From Beroe forskalii (lineage: Eukaryota; Ctenophora; Nuda; Beroida; Beroidae): 64,000 nt of DNA. Made by a program: the position numbers and the translations under genes. Below are positions 34,991 to 50,200 of this stretch, one piece after another. Where the stretch lies: contig WFMF01000286.1 of NCBI GenBank assembly GCA_011033025.1, positions 162,602-226,601 of the forward strand, read 5' to 3'. How positions within the stretch are numbered: the stretch's first letter is position 1; every line of letters starts with the position of its first letter. The notes beneath the pieces are model-generated. The model was not told the DNA's origin and did no database searches. It worked only from the letters and a program-made list of their open reading frames with translations.

Positions 34991-36470
34991 GACATTTCGT
35001 ATTGCCAATCACTCAATAAGACAGGCGTTATGTACATGATCAATATTTTTTTATCAAAAGCACTGTGTCCCTTTGTTCTTGGAAATGGAACGAACTTGCT
35101 TGCACCGGAAATGGAAATGAGAAATCATTTTGACTTTGGTGATCTGTTCATCTAGCATTTATTTAGAATGTTTAAATTCTGTTCAAGCCGTAACAGCCAA
35201 TGCCAAGATTCGAATGATTATAGTATAATCACCCTTTACACAATGGGAATGGCAGGTTAAATTCAACCAACTGTCTTTTGATCACAAACCAAGTACACCC
35301 CATGTGCGTCGTAGCACGCTGCGTATAAAAAAGTCGAGCCCTCTAGTGTGCAAAAACATAAAACGGCTTTGATCCTGAATAACGATTTTGCTGACGAATT
35401 TGTTACTAAAGGAAGGCGTTTGAAGATGTTCGATTGTTTGAAATACGTTTGATTATTACTTTGCATAACAGGCAGCTGAATATTTATATAGTGAACTTGC
35501 AGTGGATTGATTAAAGTGGCTACGTCCAGTAATTTCAACTTCTTCTTTTTTTAACATCCGAGTGCTGCTTCATTTCACAGAAATACCTGATAGCTAGTAG
35601 TGCCTGGTATTAACTATGAGATGAGTTCCCATAACGAAACTTAATTTCTTACAACAGTAATGCAGGTGTCGTGATATCTTTGATTCCCTGATCGATTCCA
35701 AAATTTACACAAGAGCGCCATTTTGTACGAACGTTAATTTATACTGAGTGAAGCAATCGACTTGAAACTTTCCCGATGATAATGCACAATGCGGCGACTC
35801 TTGTGCAATTTTTTTTCACAAAATCATTCCACTTTCGTATACCATATTTTTAATTGCATGTTGGAATATGAAATTCTTATCAAGCCAAAAATATTTATTA
35901 CAATTAGTGGACTGTGGAGCTATTTTATAGTTTCGATCACATTTTACCGTGTATGAAATGCACTTTTAAATGTATTCTTTATCCGGAGAACACCTCTTTC
36001 CACTTCATCAGAGACAGACAATATGCCGAGCCAATCATTGTCAAGAACTTGAAGTGTCCCGCCATCCCAATATCATTTGTTTTCATGTTTCACGGCTGCT
36101 GATGAAGTGTACTGAGGTGCATATCCCAACGAAGTGGTTAAGGTATTGCCATGTTCAGAACAATGTGGTATCAATAATTTGAGTATGTTGATTAATAGCG
36201 TTATGGAGGATATTTTGAATGAAATGATCTTCAATAAAGCTTCGATAAATTTTACAATTTTATTCCTGATTTAAAAGCTGAACTGATTGAATTTGATTGA
36301 ATTGACTAGTAACATATCGAGGTGAAGAAGGCTCGGTAGGAGAGCAGTATATCAGTGATATCACTCAGTGGTTTACGCATATATTGTATGTGCAGATTCC
36401 TCGTTGTCGAACCAATTAAACGATGTAGGACTCGCTGACGCCAGCCGTGATGAAATAATGCTCTGACAAC
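34991..36470. other. 3' flank of RNF-like gene A
   Basis: Non-coding, collinear with 56791-58240 at high identity. It includes polyadenylation-like AATAAA near 36233. A 62-residue open frame (MELFYSFDHILPCMKC) is preserved in both copies, but there is no family match and it is probably chance. Confidence 0.5.
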
Positions 36471-36479
36471 GTCTTGTAT

Positions 36480-36735
36480 GCGCGGCGTTTGCTAAACACG
36501 TATACCCCTGTTTGACTTTGCGCGGCACGTACACACATGACAGTGACACCTATGAGTATGAGGGCTTAGTCTTACTCTTAGGAAGCGCGGCGTACAGATA
36601 ATGATATGTTAGTTATACGCCGCGCTTCCTAAGCCCGCATAGGTGTGAGTACGCGCGCCGCGTTTCCCTACGGGAAGCGCTTCGGCGCAACGCAAACAGG
36701 GGTATAGTTATACGTGTTTAACCGCGGCTATTCTG
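36480..36735. mobile_element. Foldback arrangement of the GC-rich element (copy A)
   Basis: Two half elements face each other: GCTAAACACGTATACCCCTG at the left, AACAGGGGTATA at the right, with a central inverted repeat AGGAAGCGCGGCGTA / TACGCCGCGCTTCCT. Copy B has the homologous foldback at 58560-58895 with a different interior. Confidence 0.7.
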
Positions 36736-36802
36736 AGGAGGAACGACGGAACGCCGAATATGGCAAAACTGTTTAGTGTTGGGGGCCATCCATAAATTGG
36801 TT

Positions 36803-37180
36803 GTCTGACGTCGTCAGACCCATTATTTGAAATTTTGAATTTATTTCGAAATTTTGAATTTATCTGCGAGTCGTGGCGCGCGCGCTTCGCGCGCGCGAGG
36901 GGGTCAGGCAACGCCTGACAATAAATTGGACGTCCGCAATGAGGGGGGGGGGAAGTCTGGCCAATGCGGACATAGGGTTCCTAAGCTCGCATAGGTGTGT
37001 GTACGCGGCGCCGCGTGACGATAACAGGGGTATACACTGTTTAGCAAGACATAGGGGGTGTTTGGCCAGATGCGGACGTCCGCAGTTAAGTTAATATGGA
37101 AATTTTGGTCGATTTGACGTTGTCATACGATGTATGACCCGCTGACGCCAGCCGCGAAGCAGCTGGCGTCAGCGGCGCTG
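36803..37180. repeat. Cluster of short palindromes
   Basis: Perfect or near-perfect hairpins: 36803-36819 GTCTGACGTCGTCAGAC, about 36875-36897 (GCGCGCGC around TTC), and 37141-37173 with 12-bp stem GCTGACGCCAGC. Homopolymer G tracts (GGGGGGGGGG) lie at 36942-36951 and 37341-37350. Part of a GC-rich repeat patch that precedes the actin promoter. Confidence 0.7.
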
Positions 37181-37745
37181 ATTCTCGAGAGGGTCTGTCA
37201 ACGTCAGACAAATTTGACGGTTATTTCACTGAAAATTGTGAAGTTTCGGGCCGAGAAATGATGACCCAAAAGATTTCTAAGAAAATGCGGACGTCCTGGA
37301 GGAGGGAGGGGTTTCTGAAATGCGGACGTTTGCAGACAGGGGGGGGGGGAGGGAGTGGTCTAAAATGGTCGAAATTTTGCGCTTCCCCAGACAATGGACA
37401 CACAATCATATCTATGCGGGCTTAGGAACTGTAAGTGTAATGTTAAGTTTAACGACTCCATGTTGATTCCAGCATGTATTATGTCCTGATACACTAAGAC
37501 GAAGTTCGGTTAAACTTCACACGTCATACTCATAGTACACACTGTAACCCAATACACAATCTGGATTTGAGTAGGAAGCCCTCTGCATCACAGGACCACA
37601 CTATCATTATCAGTGGTTCAGAAGATACAGTATCATGGTTTTGACTTTGCTGCTAATAATAACCAACCGAAGAAGATCACACTTCGGCAGAGAGTCACGG
37701 GATGCACCACATGACATTCCAACGAGCTCCGTCTACAATTCAACG

Positions 37746-37755
37746 CCATATTTGG
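37746..37755 (+). promoter_or_regulatory. CArG box (SRF site) upstream of actin
   Basis: CCATATTTGG fits the CC(A/T)6GG serum response element exactly, about 226 bp before the actin ATG. CArG boxes are a conserved feature of animal actin promoters. It supports this being a true promoter and not a retrocopy. Confidence 0.65.
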
Positions 37756-37963
37756 AAAGATTTCTACTAGAATTGCTCTTTTCCTGGGATTCTGCGTTAG
37801 CTGCATCACGTGAGTGTGAGACGAGGACCGTGAGCCAATGAACAGCCAGGGAAATGGTCACGTGGACGGAGATACTGCGATGTGCTCAACGAGGAATACA
37901 TCCTGAGACACGAGAGGAGTGCTCACAGTTCTCAAAAGTTTGATTTTAATTTGTCTCTCTTAA

Positions 37964-39334
<1,371 letters not shown>

Positions 39335-39499
39335 TGAACATTAGAGCTATATCCAGTTTATAATAGAAGAGACGGGCATAACAATGCGATTCCAAGCTAA
39401 ATGCTAATAAGAAAGGGTAGGAATTTGATATTGTGATTAGAAATCGTCAAGAAATGACGCAGGGCATCACTATAGGGGGGGTAGTCTTTGTCCCAATGT

Positions 39500-39725
39500 C
39501 CCAAACTCAAGAAAAGTGGATTGGGACAGGGACAATTGGGACAAATGGACATTTGGGACAAATGGGACAATTGGGACAAATGGGACAGAAAAATGGAACA
39601 AATGGAACTCAAAAGTGAATTTGGACTGGGACAATTGGGACATTTGGGACAAATGGGACAACAGGACAAATGGGACAGAGAAAATGGATCAAATGGGACT
39701 CAAAAAAGTGAATGTGACACAAGCC
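39500..39725. repeat. Tandem repeat in actin intron 3
   Basis: About 20 copies of a 9-10 bp unit TGGGACAAA/TGGGACAAT between the third actin exon and the duplication junction. Short frames rich in Trp-Asp-Lys are artefacts. Confidence 0.85.
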
Positions 39726-40514
39726 CTCTACTTGCAGGGAAAAATGAGTCTTGAAAAGGTTGCCAGTGCTTTTTCATAACAAAATTAATTTCATATTAGT
39801 TCAAATAAGCGCCGTCAATATGAGAATATGGGTATGGTAATAATTATTAATTATCTAAAACTTTCTAATAAAAGCAAAACGTGATGTCAGTAGCAAACAT
39901 AATACAAGTGGTCATGAATTGATTAAATCAAATTGATATTTCATTAAAGTAAATGGATACTTCTAAATATACATACAATGCATTACATTGTATAGATTGG
40001 TATAGTATAAGTATAATAATCTTACTATAAAGTAACACGATACATTCTTTAAAATAAGCTAATAAACTTCATCCTTCGTTTCCACAGGTGTCCAAAAATA
40101 GAATTAAAATTGGCAAATTAATAGAATAAAATATGTAAAAACCTTAAAACTAGCAACACATACCCTCTAATTGCAGGGATAAATGAGATTAGAAAAATAG
40201 CATGAAAAATTTAACCCTTGATAATATAATATCATGTAGGTGATTTCATATTTGAGAATTTTTGTGTTTCACTGAAATGATCAATCACTTCAAACATGTA
40301 GGTAATAATAACACCAAAAACTATCAGAGCTAACAGCTTTAAATCAAAAAATTGTCTTGTTGATTAACTTGCTCATTGCAGAGGTATTAATTGATATTAA
40401 TTAATATAACGTCGGTTTAAAATGTATTGTCATTCAATAACAGTTGCAGATTTGGTACTCATTTTAATTATCAAATTAAACATTAATAAATACAGCACAG
40501 ATTTAATTCATACT

Positions 40515-40955
40515 TTTCTAAGCTCGCATAAGTTGTGTACGCGCCGCACGCTTCCTTACGGGGCGGGTTCTGTCTGAGGCTAGGAAGCGCGCAGCGCAAA
40601 CAGGGATATACATGTTTTGCCCTAACCAGGACCCTGGTTACGCACACAGAGTGCGCGGCGCGGCAAGCGCTGAAACCCTCTGGTTAGGGGAATACGTGTT
40701 TATAAACACTTCCGGCCCCGCTAACGTTGATATAACCAAAACCCGGCACTGGTTATAGTTACAAACACGTTACTGGTTAGGGACCCTTAACCATGACCAT
40801 AAACAAGGGGCGTGTTCGTGACGACGGGCCGCGCGCGCGTAAAACCAGGGATCTGGTTAAAGCAAATGGCAAGTGCCTACTCTCATCCCAAAGCCCGCGT
40901 ATACACCGAATGACCGGGACCGAACAGCCAACAGGGGTATACGTGTTTAGCAACT
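40515..40955. mobile_element. GC-rich dispersed element (copy B)
   Basis: Counterpart of 20402-20890: left end CTAAGCTCGCATAAG, right end AACAGGGGTATACGTGTTTA, about 50 bp shorter through internal deletions. Confidence 0.65.
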
Positions 40956-43900
40956 ACCCTCAGTGTATAAATCTGTAAAAATCTATAATTGAATCGAATT
41001 AAATTGATATAAATTGAATTTATGAATTGATATAAATTGAATTGATATAAATTGAATTGATATAAATTATATTATTATTATTGAATTGATATATGATATG
41101 CAAGTATTACACTGTAGTTGAGTGAAACACAAAGAATCAAGTCAGTCCACACTGGAAAAATCTACTAGTTTCAACAGGTTACATTATCTATAATATTTTG
41201 TCATTGTGGATATTTTGTCATTGTGGAAGTTAAAGTTAATTTTATCACATTGAATAACTTCTTATTTGTTAATTGTAAAATTGCTTTTTATTAATGTTAC
41301 TATGGAATGGGCACCCGAGTGAAATGGTGCTAAATAATTGTTAACATTTGATATTGATCAATTGGGTGTGAGATTAGAGATGGTTCAATACCATTATGCT
41401 TACATTACATTACATTTATCTGAATAATATAAAACCTATCGTCCTCAGGATCTCCTTATAGAAAATCCAGGTTGGAAATCATGAGTATCAGATAGAAACT
41501 ATTTGTATTGTATTCTGATTGGATTTCTTCTCAAAAATTTTTCAAAATGTTAATGATAAATGGACACCTGTGCTCAAGGGTATGTTCTTAATGGAAATAC
41601 ACCAACACAATTCTAAGGTGGTTTAATCATTCTGTGTTGATCAAATGGACTGATCAAATGAAAAACACACGATACACTGCTATCTTTCCATACTAGCTAA
41701 GGTAGAATATGGTGAGATACCAACAGACTAATCTTCTTTGTAGAACAGTTACAGTCATCTTAGCAGTCAAGCCACGATATGTTATTGATTGACAACCTTA
41801 ATTTAATTTCTATTCATGTAACGTGACACAATGTTTGTATATTTAGAAGTAATTAATTAATTAATTCATGTAACTGGTATGTGTGATCATCAGTAAATAG
41901 CAGAGGTAGTAAATAGGGCCGTAGATAGATATCAACAATTAGAAAATGGATAGAGTTGTTAAACTCCAAAATAATGCTTTTTAAACTCCAAAATAATGCT
42001 TTTTAAGGGATTTCCTCCTATAGATTAGTAGATTGATCAACCTTTAGATTATTTTATTTGGGATAACTTATTAGTCTTAGGCTAACTTATTAAAAAACTA
42101 CATTGAGACTTAATAGGGTGAAACTAGTCTCACAATTTTTCTCGTTTTGGCCTACAAATAGAGGCAAGTGTGTCAGGGTAGTAGCAAAGCTAAGGTACCA
42201 TTTTAGCTTTTGTAGTGGTTTTTACATAGTAGCAGTATATTTATATTTATTGGGTTCTGACACACTTTATATCATGAGAACTAATTAATTAATTTCCTTG
42301 GATTTATTGTGGTCTTGGCACTCAAGAAAGATATAAAACAGGTTTTTCTTGAAATGGAAAACTTTCTAAACTTGGGCTTCAGATACCTTTTTACTACCCC
42401 TACTAACTACCTTATTGACGAGGTAGGGTAGTGAATAGGGTGTTAAAAAGGAGTTTAAAAGGGAATAAACCCCGGAATCATGATCAAAGACTCTTTTATT
42501 AGATTTACAGTAGTCTAAACACTCGAAATGGATAATAAACAGATTTCCTGATGTAAGAAACTGTCTAAGGTTTGCATAACAACCCTATTTACTACCCTAT
42601 TGACGAGGTCCTATTGACTGATGAGCACACATAGGTGTAAGGTGCATGTAACGTTCGTCGGTCGATCGAATGGAATTGGTCGATCGATCAACTTCATTTG
42701 ATCGACTCATGTGTTTTGAATAGAAAATCTTTAAGCTAGTAGGGGAACAACTAAATATTGCTAATTTAAACACGATTCAAGTCAACAGGGACCATTAAAA
42801 CACATAATTCGTTCAAATGGAGTTGATCGATCGACCAATTCCATTCGATCGACCGACGAACGTTACGGGCGCCTTATGGAGTTGGAGAAAAGTCTTGCAG
42901 ATTGATGTCTTGAAGAAAGATTTCTTTTTAATTCAAAAATGTAATGAAGTATTTGAATTTTCAATTCTTAATTGTTATTGTTAATTCACTTCTCTAATAG
43001 ATGAATGTTTGAAGACATCAAAGCAAGATCTGCAAAGGGAATAAATGGTAGGTAAGGTGATTGGGTTCATCATATTCATTGAATTGAATTGAATGCCAAT
43101 ACAATAATCTAAATTTACAAAAGATTATTGTACATCCAGGGTTCTTAAAAGAGGGTGGTGAGTTACATTTGATGTTCTATTTTGTTGGCTCAAAGCTATG
43201 ATTTTTCATTTTATCAAAATGAACAAAATTGTCATATTACCTGTCCAATAAGAGGGAGGCAGCTGCCTGTGTCGCCTCCCCTGGCTACACCCCTGTGTAC
43301 ATCAACTTAATTAATTTTTTTATTAACTTGGGCAATTGCATTATTGTAGAAAGCCGAGAATTTTAATCGTATGACACAACTCATATTAAATTAACTAATA
43401 GGGAATAGCATACCATCTCAATTAGACAGGGCCAACTGCAGTCATCTCAATCATATCTCTGCACTAGAGCTATGCTAATGCAGAGACATACTCACAAGAG
43501 TACTCACTATGATTTCTGCTCACATGCCACTAAGGAACCATCTCCGCCAATGTTTCCAGAAGGGTATGGTCAGGCATATATGACCTCCAATCCTGTGTGT
43601 TGAGGGCACTACGGGGCTTTAATAAGCCTTCTGTCAACTATCTATCTATCTATCTATCTATCTAACTGAGGATGCTGTATTACACCATGTGGAGATCCTG
43701 AAGAAGAAATTATATTTAATTTTGAATCTGTCAATCGATTATTGGTAAACATATTGTGTGGGTTTGATATCATTTGTGAGGATTGTGTTTCACTGCAACA
43801 ATGATCAATCACTTTAAAAAAGCAGAGAATTGTGTTGGAAATTATTTATTGGGCTCACAAAAAGGAGCAGGTTTTACCGTGGGTAAAACTAAATGGATCA

Positions 43901-44207
43901 ATTAATTAACTTATTAATAAGTACCTATAGCTGTGCCATAAAAGATCAATCAAATGATTTGACCATTGCAGTTTGTTAATACACGGAGAGAGGGTAAAAT
44001 AATAGTTTTAACATAACAATTGCCAATGGTTTCAATATGGGCAAAACATCTTTAATTTATATACTTATAATATAGGTAAGTTCATACAAATTGTCAGAAT
44101 TGCTAGGAGCAAAGTGTAAGTTTCTAGGACAAACAATACCTTCACACTGTCACTGTAACTCTAAATATCTCCTAGAAGCATATGGCAGATGGCTGATAAT
44201 TCTTATT
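40956..44207. other. Upstream flank of RNF-like gene B
   Basis: Non-coding; collinear with copy A apart from the MITE at 42641 and smaller indels, including a copy-B-only AT-rich block at about 41880-42300 region. A TATC microsatellite lies at 43640-43670. No gene. Confidence 0.5.
42641..42873. mobile_element. MITE with 45-bp perfect inverted repeats rich in CGATCGA
   Basis: From GTAACGTTCGTCGGTCGATC inward, 45 bp at the left end are the exact reverse complement of the right end (to 42866); the outermost bases GGTGCAT/GGGCGCC match partly. 233 bp, no ORF, absent from copy A (near 24397). Confidence 0.85.
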
Positions 44208-47200
44208 ATGTTTCAGATTCATCTGCTGTTATTTCTGCCATTTCTCACTAGTACAGAAAGTGCTGTTATTGGAGTAAGTATTTTTAAAAATTGTATGTGT
44301 TCATGTTATATTAGTTGAAAGTGGCATGTCAAATTGTTGGTTGGAAGGTCAGGTAGAATGAACAAGGAATTGTCCCATGGTGCCTCTTGAGACATTTTTT
44401 CCTGGGAACTATTAGTTCTCTTGAAGAAGCCATGAGGTGTGGATAATCTTTGACTTCCTAACCTGCCTTTTCACCCACCTTTGGATGCATATTGCTTTCG
44501 ACAAATGATTATACATACCACTGGTAATAGGGTTTCCATCTAGATATTATCTAGATAAGATTATCTAGACAATTTGCAAAAAATCGTTATCTATTTATCT
44601 AGATAATTTGTACTAGATATCTAGATAAATTTCATATCCCTTTTGCCATGAAATTTCAGCTAAAATCACCATTTTTCCCGAATTTCTTCAATAATTGTAG
44701 GATTTCAAATTTTCAAAATTTCTGATCTGTTCATTTTCATACCCATTACCCGTTTCGGAGATCTTAGGTAGTAAGACAATTTATGGCTATGCATAGGACT
44801 TGGGCAACTCATTTCATGATTCTATATGGACATAGTTCAATGTTAAGGGCCCTCAGGTTCATGGGCAGGCTGTTTGGCTTCAATTACTATCTGTTTTATT
44901 GATGATTTGATCTTTGTTAAACTGATATGAATAGCTACAGAATTAGAAGGCGTTGTTCAAAGTATCTTATCACATCTTACAAATCGTCATTTGCCACTTC
45001 AACGAAAGTTAAATACCTACTCGTAACACTCGCTATTCTGCTTCCAATTTATGTCAAATTATTGGCGCCCTTTGACAAAAAGTAGGCTGTAAATATGTAC
45101 GAAAGTAGCCTCCAGCTATGCTAAAGTGATTGCTTATTTGAAAGTAACCTACAAAACGGTCAATATTAATGCATTCAGCTCTAGAGTCAAGGAACTGTCA
45201 ACTTTGGTTTGTTATGATGATTTAATACGAGGGAATTTGATTCCTTATTTTTTATTCAGTTATTCTCAATTTTACCAGCATTCCAGCAACTCCAAGGACA
45301 TCATCATGAAATTTACTTTATTTCTACATTTATTGACTCTTCCGATGAATAATGCAAGTATTAATAGCAACTAATTGGTAGATAATGTTGTTACTTTATG
45401 ATGGGAGAATTTATGGGTGATAACTGATTTCAACTCAATCAAAATGAAGCAATGAATGTCCTGAACTCTATTCAAATTCCTAATATCCTCACGAACTTTT
45501 GGTGGCCATTAATATCATCCATTTCAATAACCGACAGCTTGTTATAGTATGATGTTCCACTGCAACAGTCGTGCATTTCTAACGTTGAAAATTGTGTCAA
45601 ATTTGGATAAATTTCGGAGTCAAAAATTATCTAGTTTATCTAGATAATCTAGATAATGGCGAAAAAATTATCTATTTATCTAGATAAAAGATTTCAAGTA
45701 GATAATGGAAACCCTAACTGGTAATGTTCGTGCTCTATATTTGCATTACTCAAACTCAATATATTTGATTGTGTTCAAAGTTAGATAAAAATGCAGCTTA
45801 ACCTTGTTAACTTGTGATATTACCTAAATAAACTTCACAGAGCCGGATTGAAAATAACACTGGAATCGTTCAAACATTCCTTAGTTTTAAAGCCAATATT
45901 GGGGATTCCTTGTCCAGGAAAGGCGAAGAGGTTTGTTCATATATACTTCAAAATAATGTTATTTTGGGCAAATGAATACAACTAATATGTCATCAAATTA
46001 TATCAGTCATAATTTCACCAACATACATAAGCTATCATGGCACCTGAAATTCCTGTATTATTGCTTTCATGTTGTTGCCCCCCAAAACCATCATTCCAAA
46101 ATTATTGCTCTCCCCAGGGTTTACTAGTTCTTTCATCAAAGGAGAATCCCTCTGAAAGTGACGATGATTTAGCGTGTGAACCTGTCACTCATGCCCCTTC
46201 AAAAGAAATTAATGGATTTCCTTGGGTTCTATTAGTGCGAAGAGGAGACTGTGATTTTGCACATAAGGTGAGTGAACTTATAACATGATAATTAATAGCT
46301 TTATAGAATTGCATAGAATATTTGATTGAAAATACCAAAAACGAAAAGGTGCACTACTGACCAATGAAAACACTTGAGGTGATGTAACATGGTTGCAGGC
46401 CCGTAGACAGAGGGGGGGCTAGGGGGGCTGCAGCCCCCCTCGGAAGAAAAGGTACCATTTCAAAAAATAGTTAGAATAAAAGTTTTTCTAGTGGCAGTTT
46501 AATCTTATTCTGACTATTATAGCTCGTTTATATTTGATTGTATACTATTTCGATGCTCTAATTTTAACAAATATCGTCCTGTTCATTTCCTGTACATTTC
46601 TTTGTTCTAAAAGTCATCCTGCAGCACCCTAATTTCCCTAAAAATCTCGGGGGCTCCGCCCCTAACCCCCCTGGCAGGGGCGCGCCCCTGGACCCCGCTG
46701 GGGGCTGCGCCCCCAGACCCCTGCCGCAGCTTGCTCGCTTTGCTCGCGACTTGAGGGCCCCTCCCGGAAAAAATCCTGGCTACGGGCCTGCATGGTTGTT
46801 GGATGCCTTATTAAATTTTTCAGATATTGTGTACACTATGCACAGTGAACTGTGTGCAGTGTACACTGTGTATAATGTACACTGTGTAAAATGTACACTG
46901 TGTACAATGTACACTGTTTACAATTTTCACTGTGTACAGTGCACAGTGCACACTGTGTACAGTTTACACTGTGTGCAGTGTACACTGTGTACAATGTACA
47001 CTGTGTACAATGTACACTGTTTACAATGTAAACTGTGTACAATTTAGAATGTGTGTACAATTTACAATAAGATAGGCACGTTAAGATGGGCACGTTGTAC
47101 TATTGTTTTGATGAGATTTATTGCCCTATCCCACATTCCATGTTGGGCACATGTAATTTAGAATGGTGCACACCTTATATGTTGTCTTCAATACCTCAAA

Positions 47201-50200
47201 ACGCTCAAAATGTCGAAAATTCACAACTAAATTTTGTAAACCCTGTGAAACTCTCGCTTATTGCTATTTATTCTGACTGTGCTTGATGGTCGGTTCTTCC
47301 GCCTCGTCTCTAACATGAAGATTAGCTTATATAACATCAGATTGGAAATACAATAGTACTGTGTGAGCATCAATTGTCAAACGCAAGGAAACATTTCCAT
47401 TCGACAGAGAATATAAATACTAGTACAAATGGGTAAGTGCCTTACCATGGTGAAGTCAGTGTAGAGTGTAGACCCTTCCTGTACGGCATGTTAAACAAGG
47501 AATCTAAATTGAGGGGCTCCGTACAGGCCATTGCTATTACGACGAATGTGATTTCACAGCCAAGATTTAGGTTCTTAGATTATTGCTATTTATTCCCTTT
47601 TATTGTTATTTATTCTCACTGATTGCTATTTTTCCCACTAATTGCTATTTATTCCAACTAGTACTCTCTAATTGTTACTTACATCAGTGGTATGTGATTA
47701 CACTGGTACTTGCTAATAAAACCTTACAATGACGTCACTACACCAGATCACAGTGTGACTTCTGAAACCCTGTGTCACGTTATACGCATTATCTTGTGAC
47801 AATTCAATTATACTCCACATCTGAGAACCGGTTAAACCTCTTCTTTATCAAAGACAACCTTCCTTTGCAGCTCGGATATAATATACTCGTGTATCTTTCA
47901 ATGTACACGCAGTGTACTCGTGTATCTTCCAATATACACGCAGTGTACTCGTGTATCTTTCAATGTACACGCAGCTCCTTATTATTACTTCTTATACTAA
48001 GAAGTGGAAATGTTTTAACCGCCAAAACCAGATTTAAGAACTGACAATCAAACACCTTTCCGTGTGACGTAGTATAAGAAATCGTATTCTCACGTTTCTG
48101 ATGACGGCCGATGTAGGGTAATTTCCCTCTCCAATTGCCCTTTTTGTTTTAAAAATTTTAAGGGTTAGAAATGGACGTGGTTGAAGGACCATGAGGGATT
48201 TTTTTGAAAATATATTACCTTTATCCGTACTGTTAAATCTGAAAATTACCGTGAAAATGGAAGTGGATGAAATTCATCATGATGTGGGGCAAATTCGTCA
48301 TATGTAACAACCAACTGTTTCTTTATAAAGCCAAGAAGCCAGTTTGTAAAATGTGGTATCGTGTGCAGTTCTTAAACCGCAGCTAACTTACTCTGGTAAT
48401 CCTAACCTTTTAATTGGAGATTTTCTGGTAATCCTAACCTTTGAATTGGAGATTTTCGACAAATTATTAATGTCGAATTGTGCTGTTTCAAAAGCACAAA
48501 AGACTAGGGAGCGGTTGAACCAATTTGATTGTAAAATGTTTTTTAACCCTTGATTCCTACCAGCTACGGAATCAAAATGAAAGAACCTCATTTTATTTCG
48601 CATTGTATTATATAGGTATATAGACTAGCGTATCAATGTAATAATGTAAGAATGTGCTTTAATTTTTCAGAGTATATATTTTGATGCTGATATTTGCGCT
48701 GTGTAAATTGTACTGGGTAGTGTGTATTGTGTACTGTCTATTGTATACTGTCTATTGTATACTGTGTATTGTATACTGTGTATTTTGTACTGTGTATTTT
48801 GTACTGTGTATTGCATACTGTGTATTGTATACTGTGTATTGTGCACTGTGTACTGTGTATTGTGTAGTACTGTTTATTGTGTACTGTGTATAGTGTGGTG
48901 TGTTCTGTATACTGTGATGACTTTGTGTACTGTGTACTGCGTGTAGTTTGAACACATCACAATTTTCTATATTTAATACCTTACAAGTTAATGGTTATCT
49001 TAACAATTGTTTCAGTTGGTGAATGCCGAGGCTGCTGGATACAAGTTGGTGATTGTTTACAATAATGAGGATGAACAGCTAATGCCCATGAGTGGTAAGA
49101 ATTTATTTAGCAAACCTTGAAAGTTGACTCCAAGGGAATGGCACAGATTCAAGTAGTCACTCCCCCTCTCAGATGAGTTATGCATGAGCTCATTCTGTTG
49201 CCTAGCAGTTGCAGCATATGAGAGGAACAGTGGTGCGAAATTGTCATTAAGCTTGGGTAGATTATTTGGAAATGTGCACTCAAGGAAGTTACAATGTTGC
49301 TGGCATTGTTTCCCATGCAGTTCATTGAGACTGTTCCCCTTCGTATGCTGCAAGGCTGCAGAATGAGCCCATGAACTCATCTGAGAGCGGAAGTGACTTA
49401 TTGAATCTGTGTTATTCCCATATGAATATTCTGTGACATTGCAAAAATATCTTATAATTTAAAAAAATCAATACGGTAGGGTTCTATTCTTCTCAAGTTC
49501 TAATACAATCGATGTATTTCGGTATTTTCACCTCAAAAACTGGAACTAATTACATTAGCAGCTAATTATACTTATTACCTTATCTCATTATAATAATACC
49601 AACTTATTGCAGGCAATGTGGAGGTTCACGTTAAAGCTGTATTCGTAGGCTTGGTGAGTTTCTATTGAACCTAAGCACATTGTTAAATAAATCCCACAGA
49701 TTTGAATTGCCTGCAGTCACCTCACAAATGAACTGAAAATGAACGAGTGACTTGTGTTCCTGTGTGTGCTGCTATAACGTGACAATAATATATACATACA
49801 TAACGTGATAACCCGGACATGGCGACCTTTTTGCATTGCTTCTCTTCTCTTCTCTTGACTTTGCTCTTTACATGCAATTACTTCCCAGAGTGCCGGAGAA
49901 ACGTTGAAATTAAAGTACCTCTACAGCGTCAATGAAAAGTGAGTTCAAATTCGTTCTTTCCTCAACAATAATATTAAAATCAACGGATTTGAAAGGTGCT
50001 GGGACCTGGCCTGTTTCTTTTTTCCTGGTCACTGCAAGGTGTGATTGGTTGTGCAACCAACATTACATGTATTGGGCATTTCATCAAGGTTTCAGATATA
50101 TTTAATGTGAGTTAGTCAAAGTTAGCGTCTTGTGAATCAATCGGAACATTTCAAATCCGCGGAGATTAGCTAACCCTTCAAGAATTTTTACGAAAATTTA

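Larger units (their letters stand above)
19345..36943. repeat. Segmental duplication, copy A
   Basis: Collinear with 39957-58967 over the whole RNF-like gene, its introns and both flanks. The copies differ by point changes and by at least ten insertions or deletions, several recognisable as transposons with target-site duplications. Left edge near TTCTAAATATACATACAATG (19348), right edge near GGACGTCCGCAATGAGG (36927-36943). Confidence 0.9.

Noticed and set aside
35914-36102. 62-codon frame conserved in both duplicated copies
   Set aside because: The whole flank is nearly identical between copies, so conservation of the frame is not informative; no domain.
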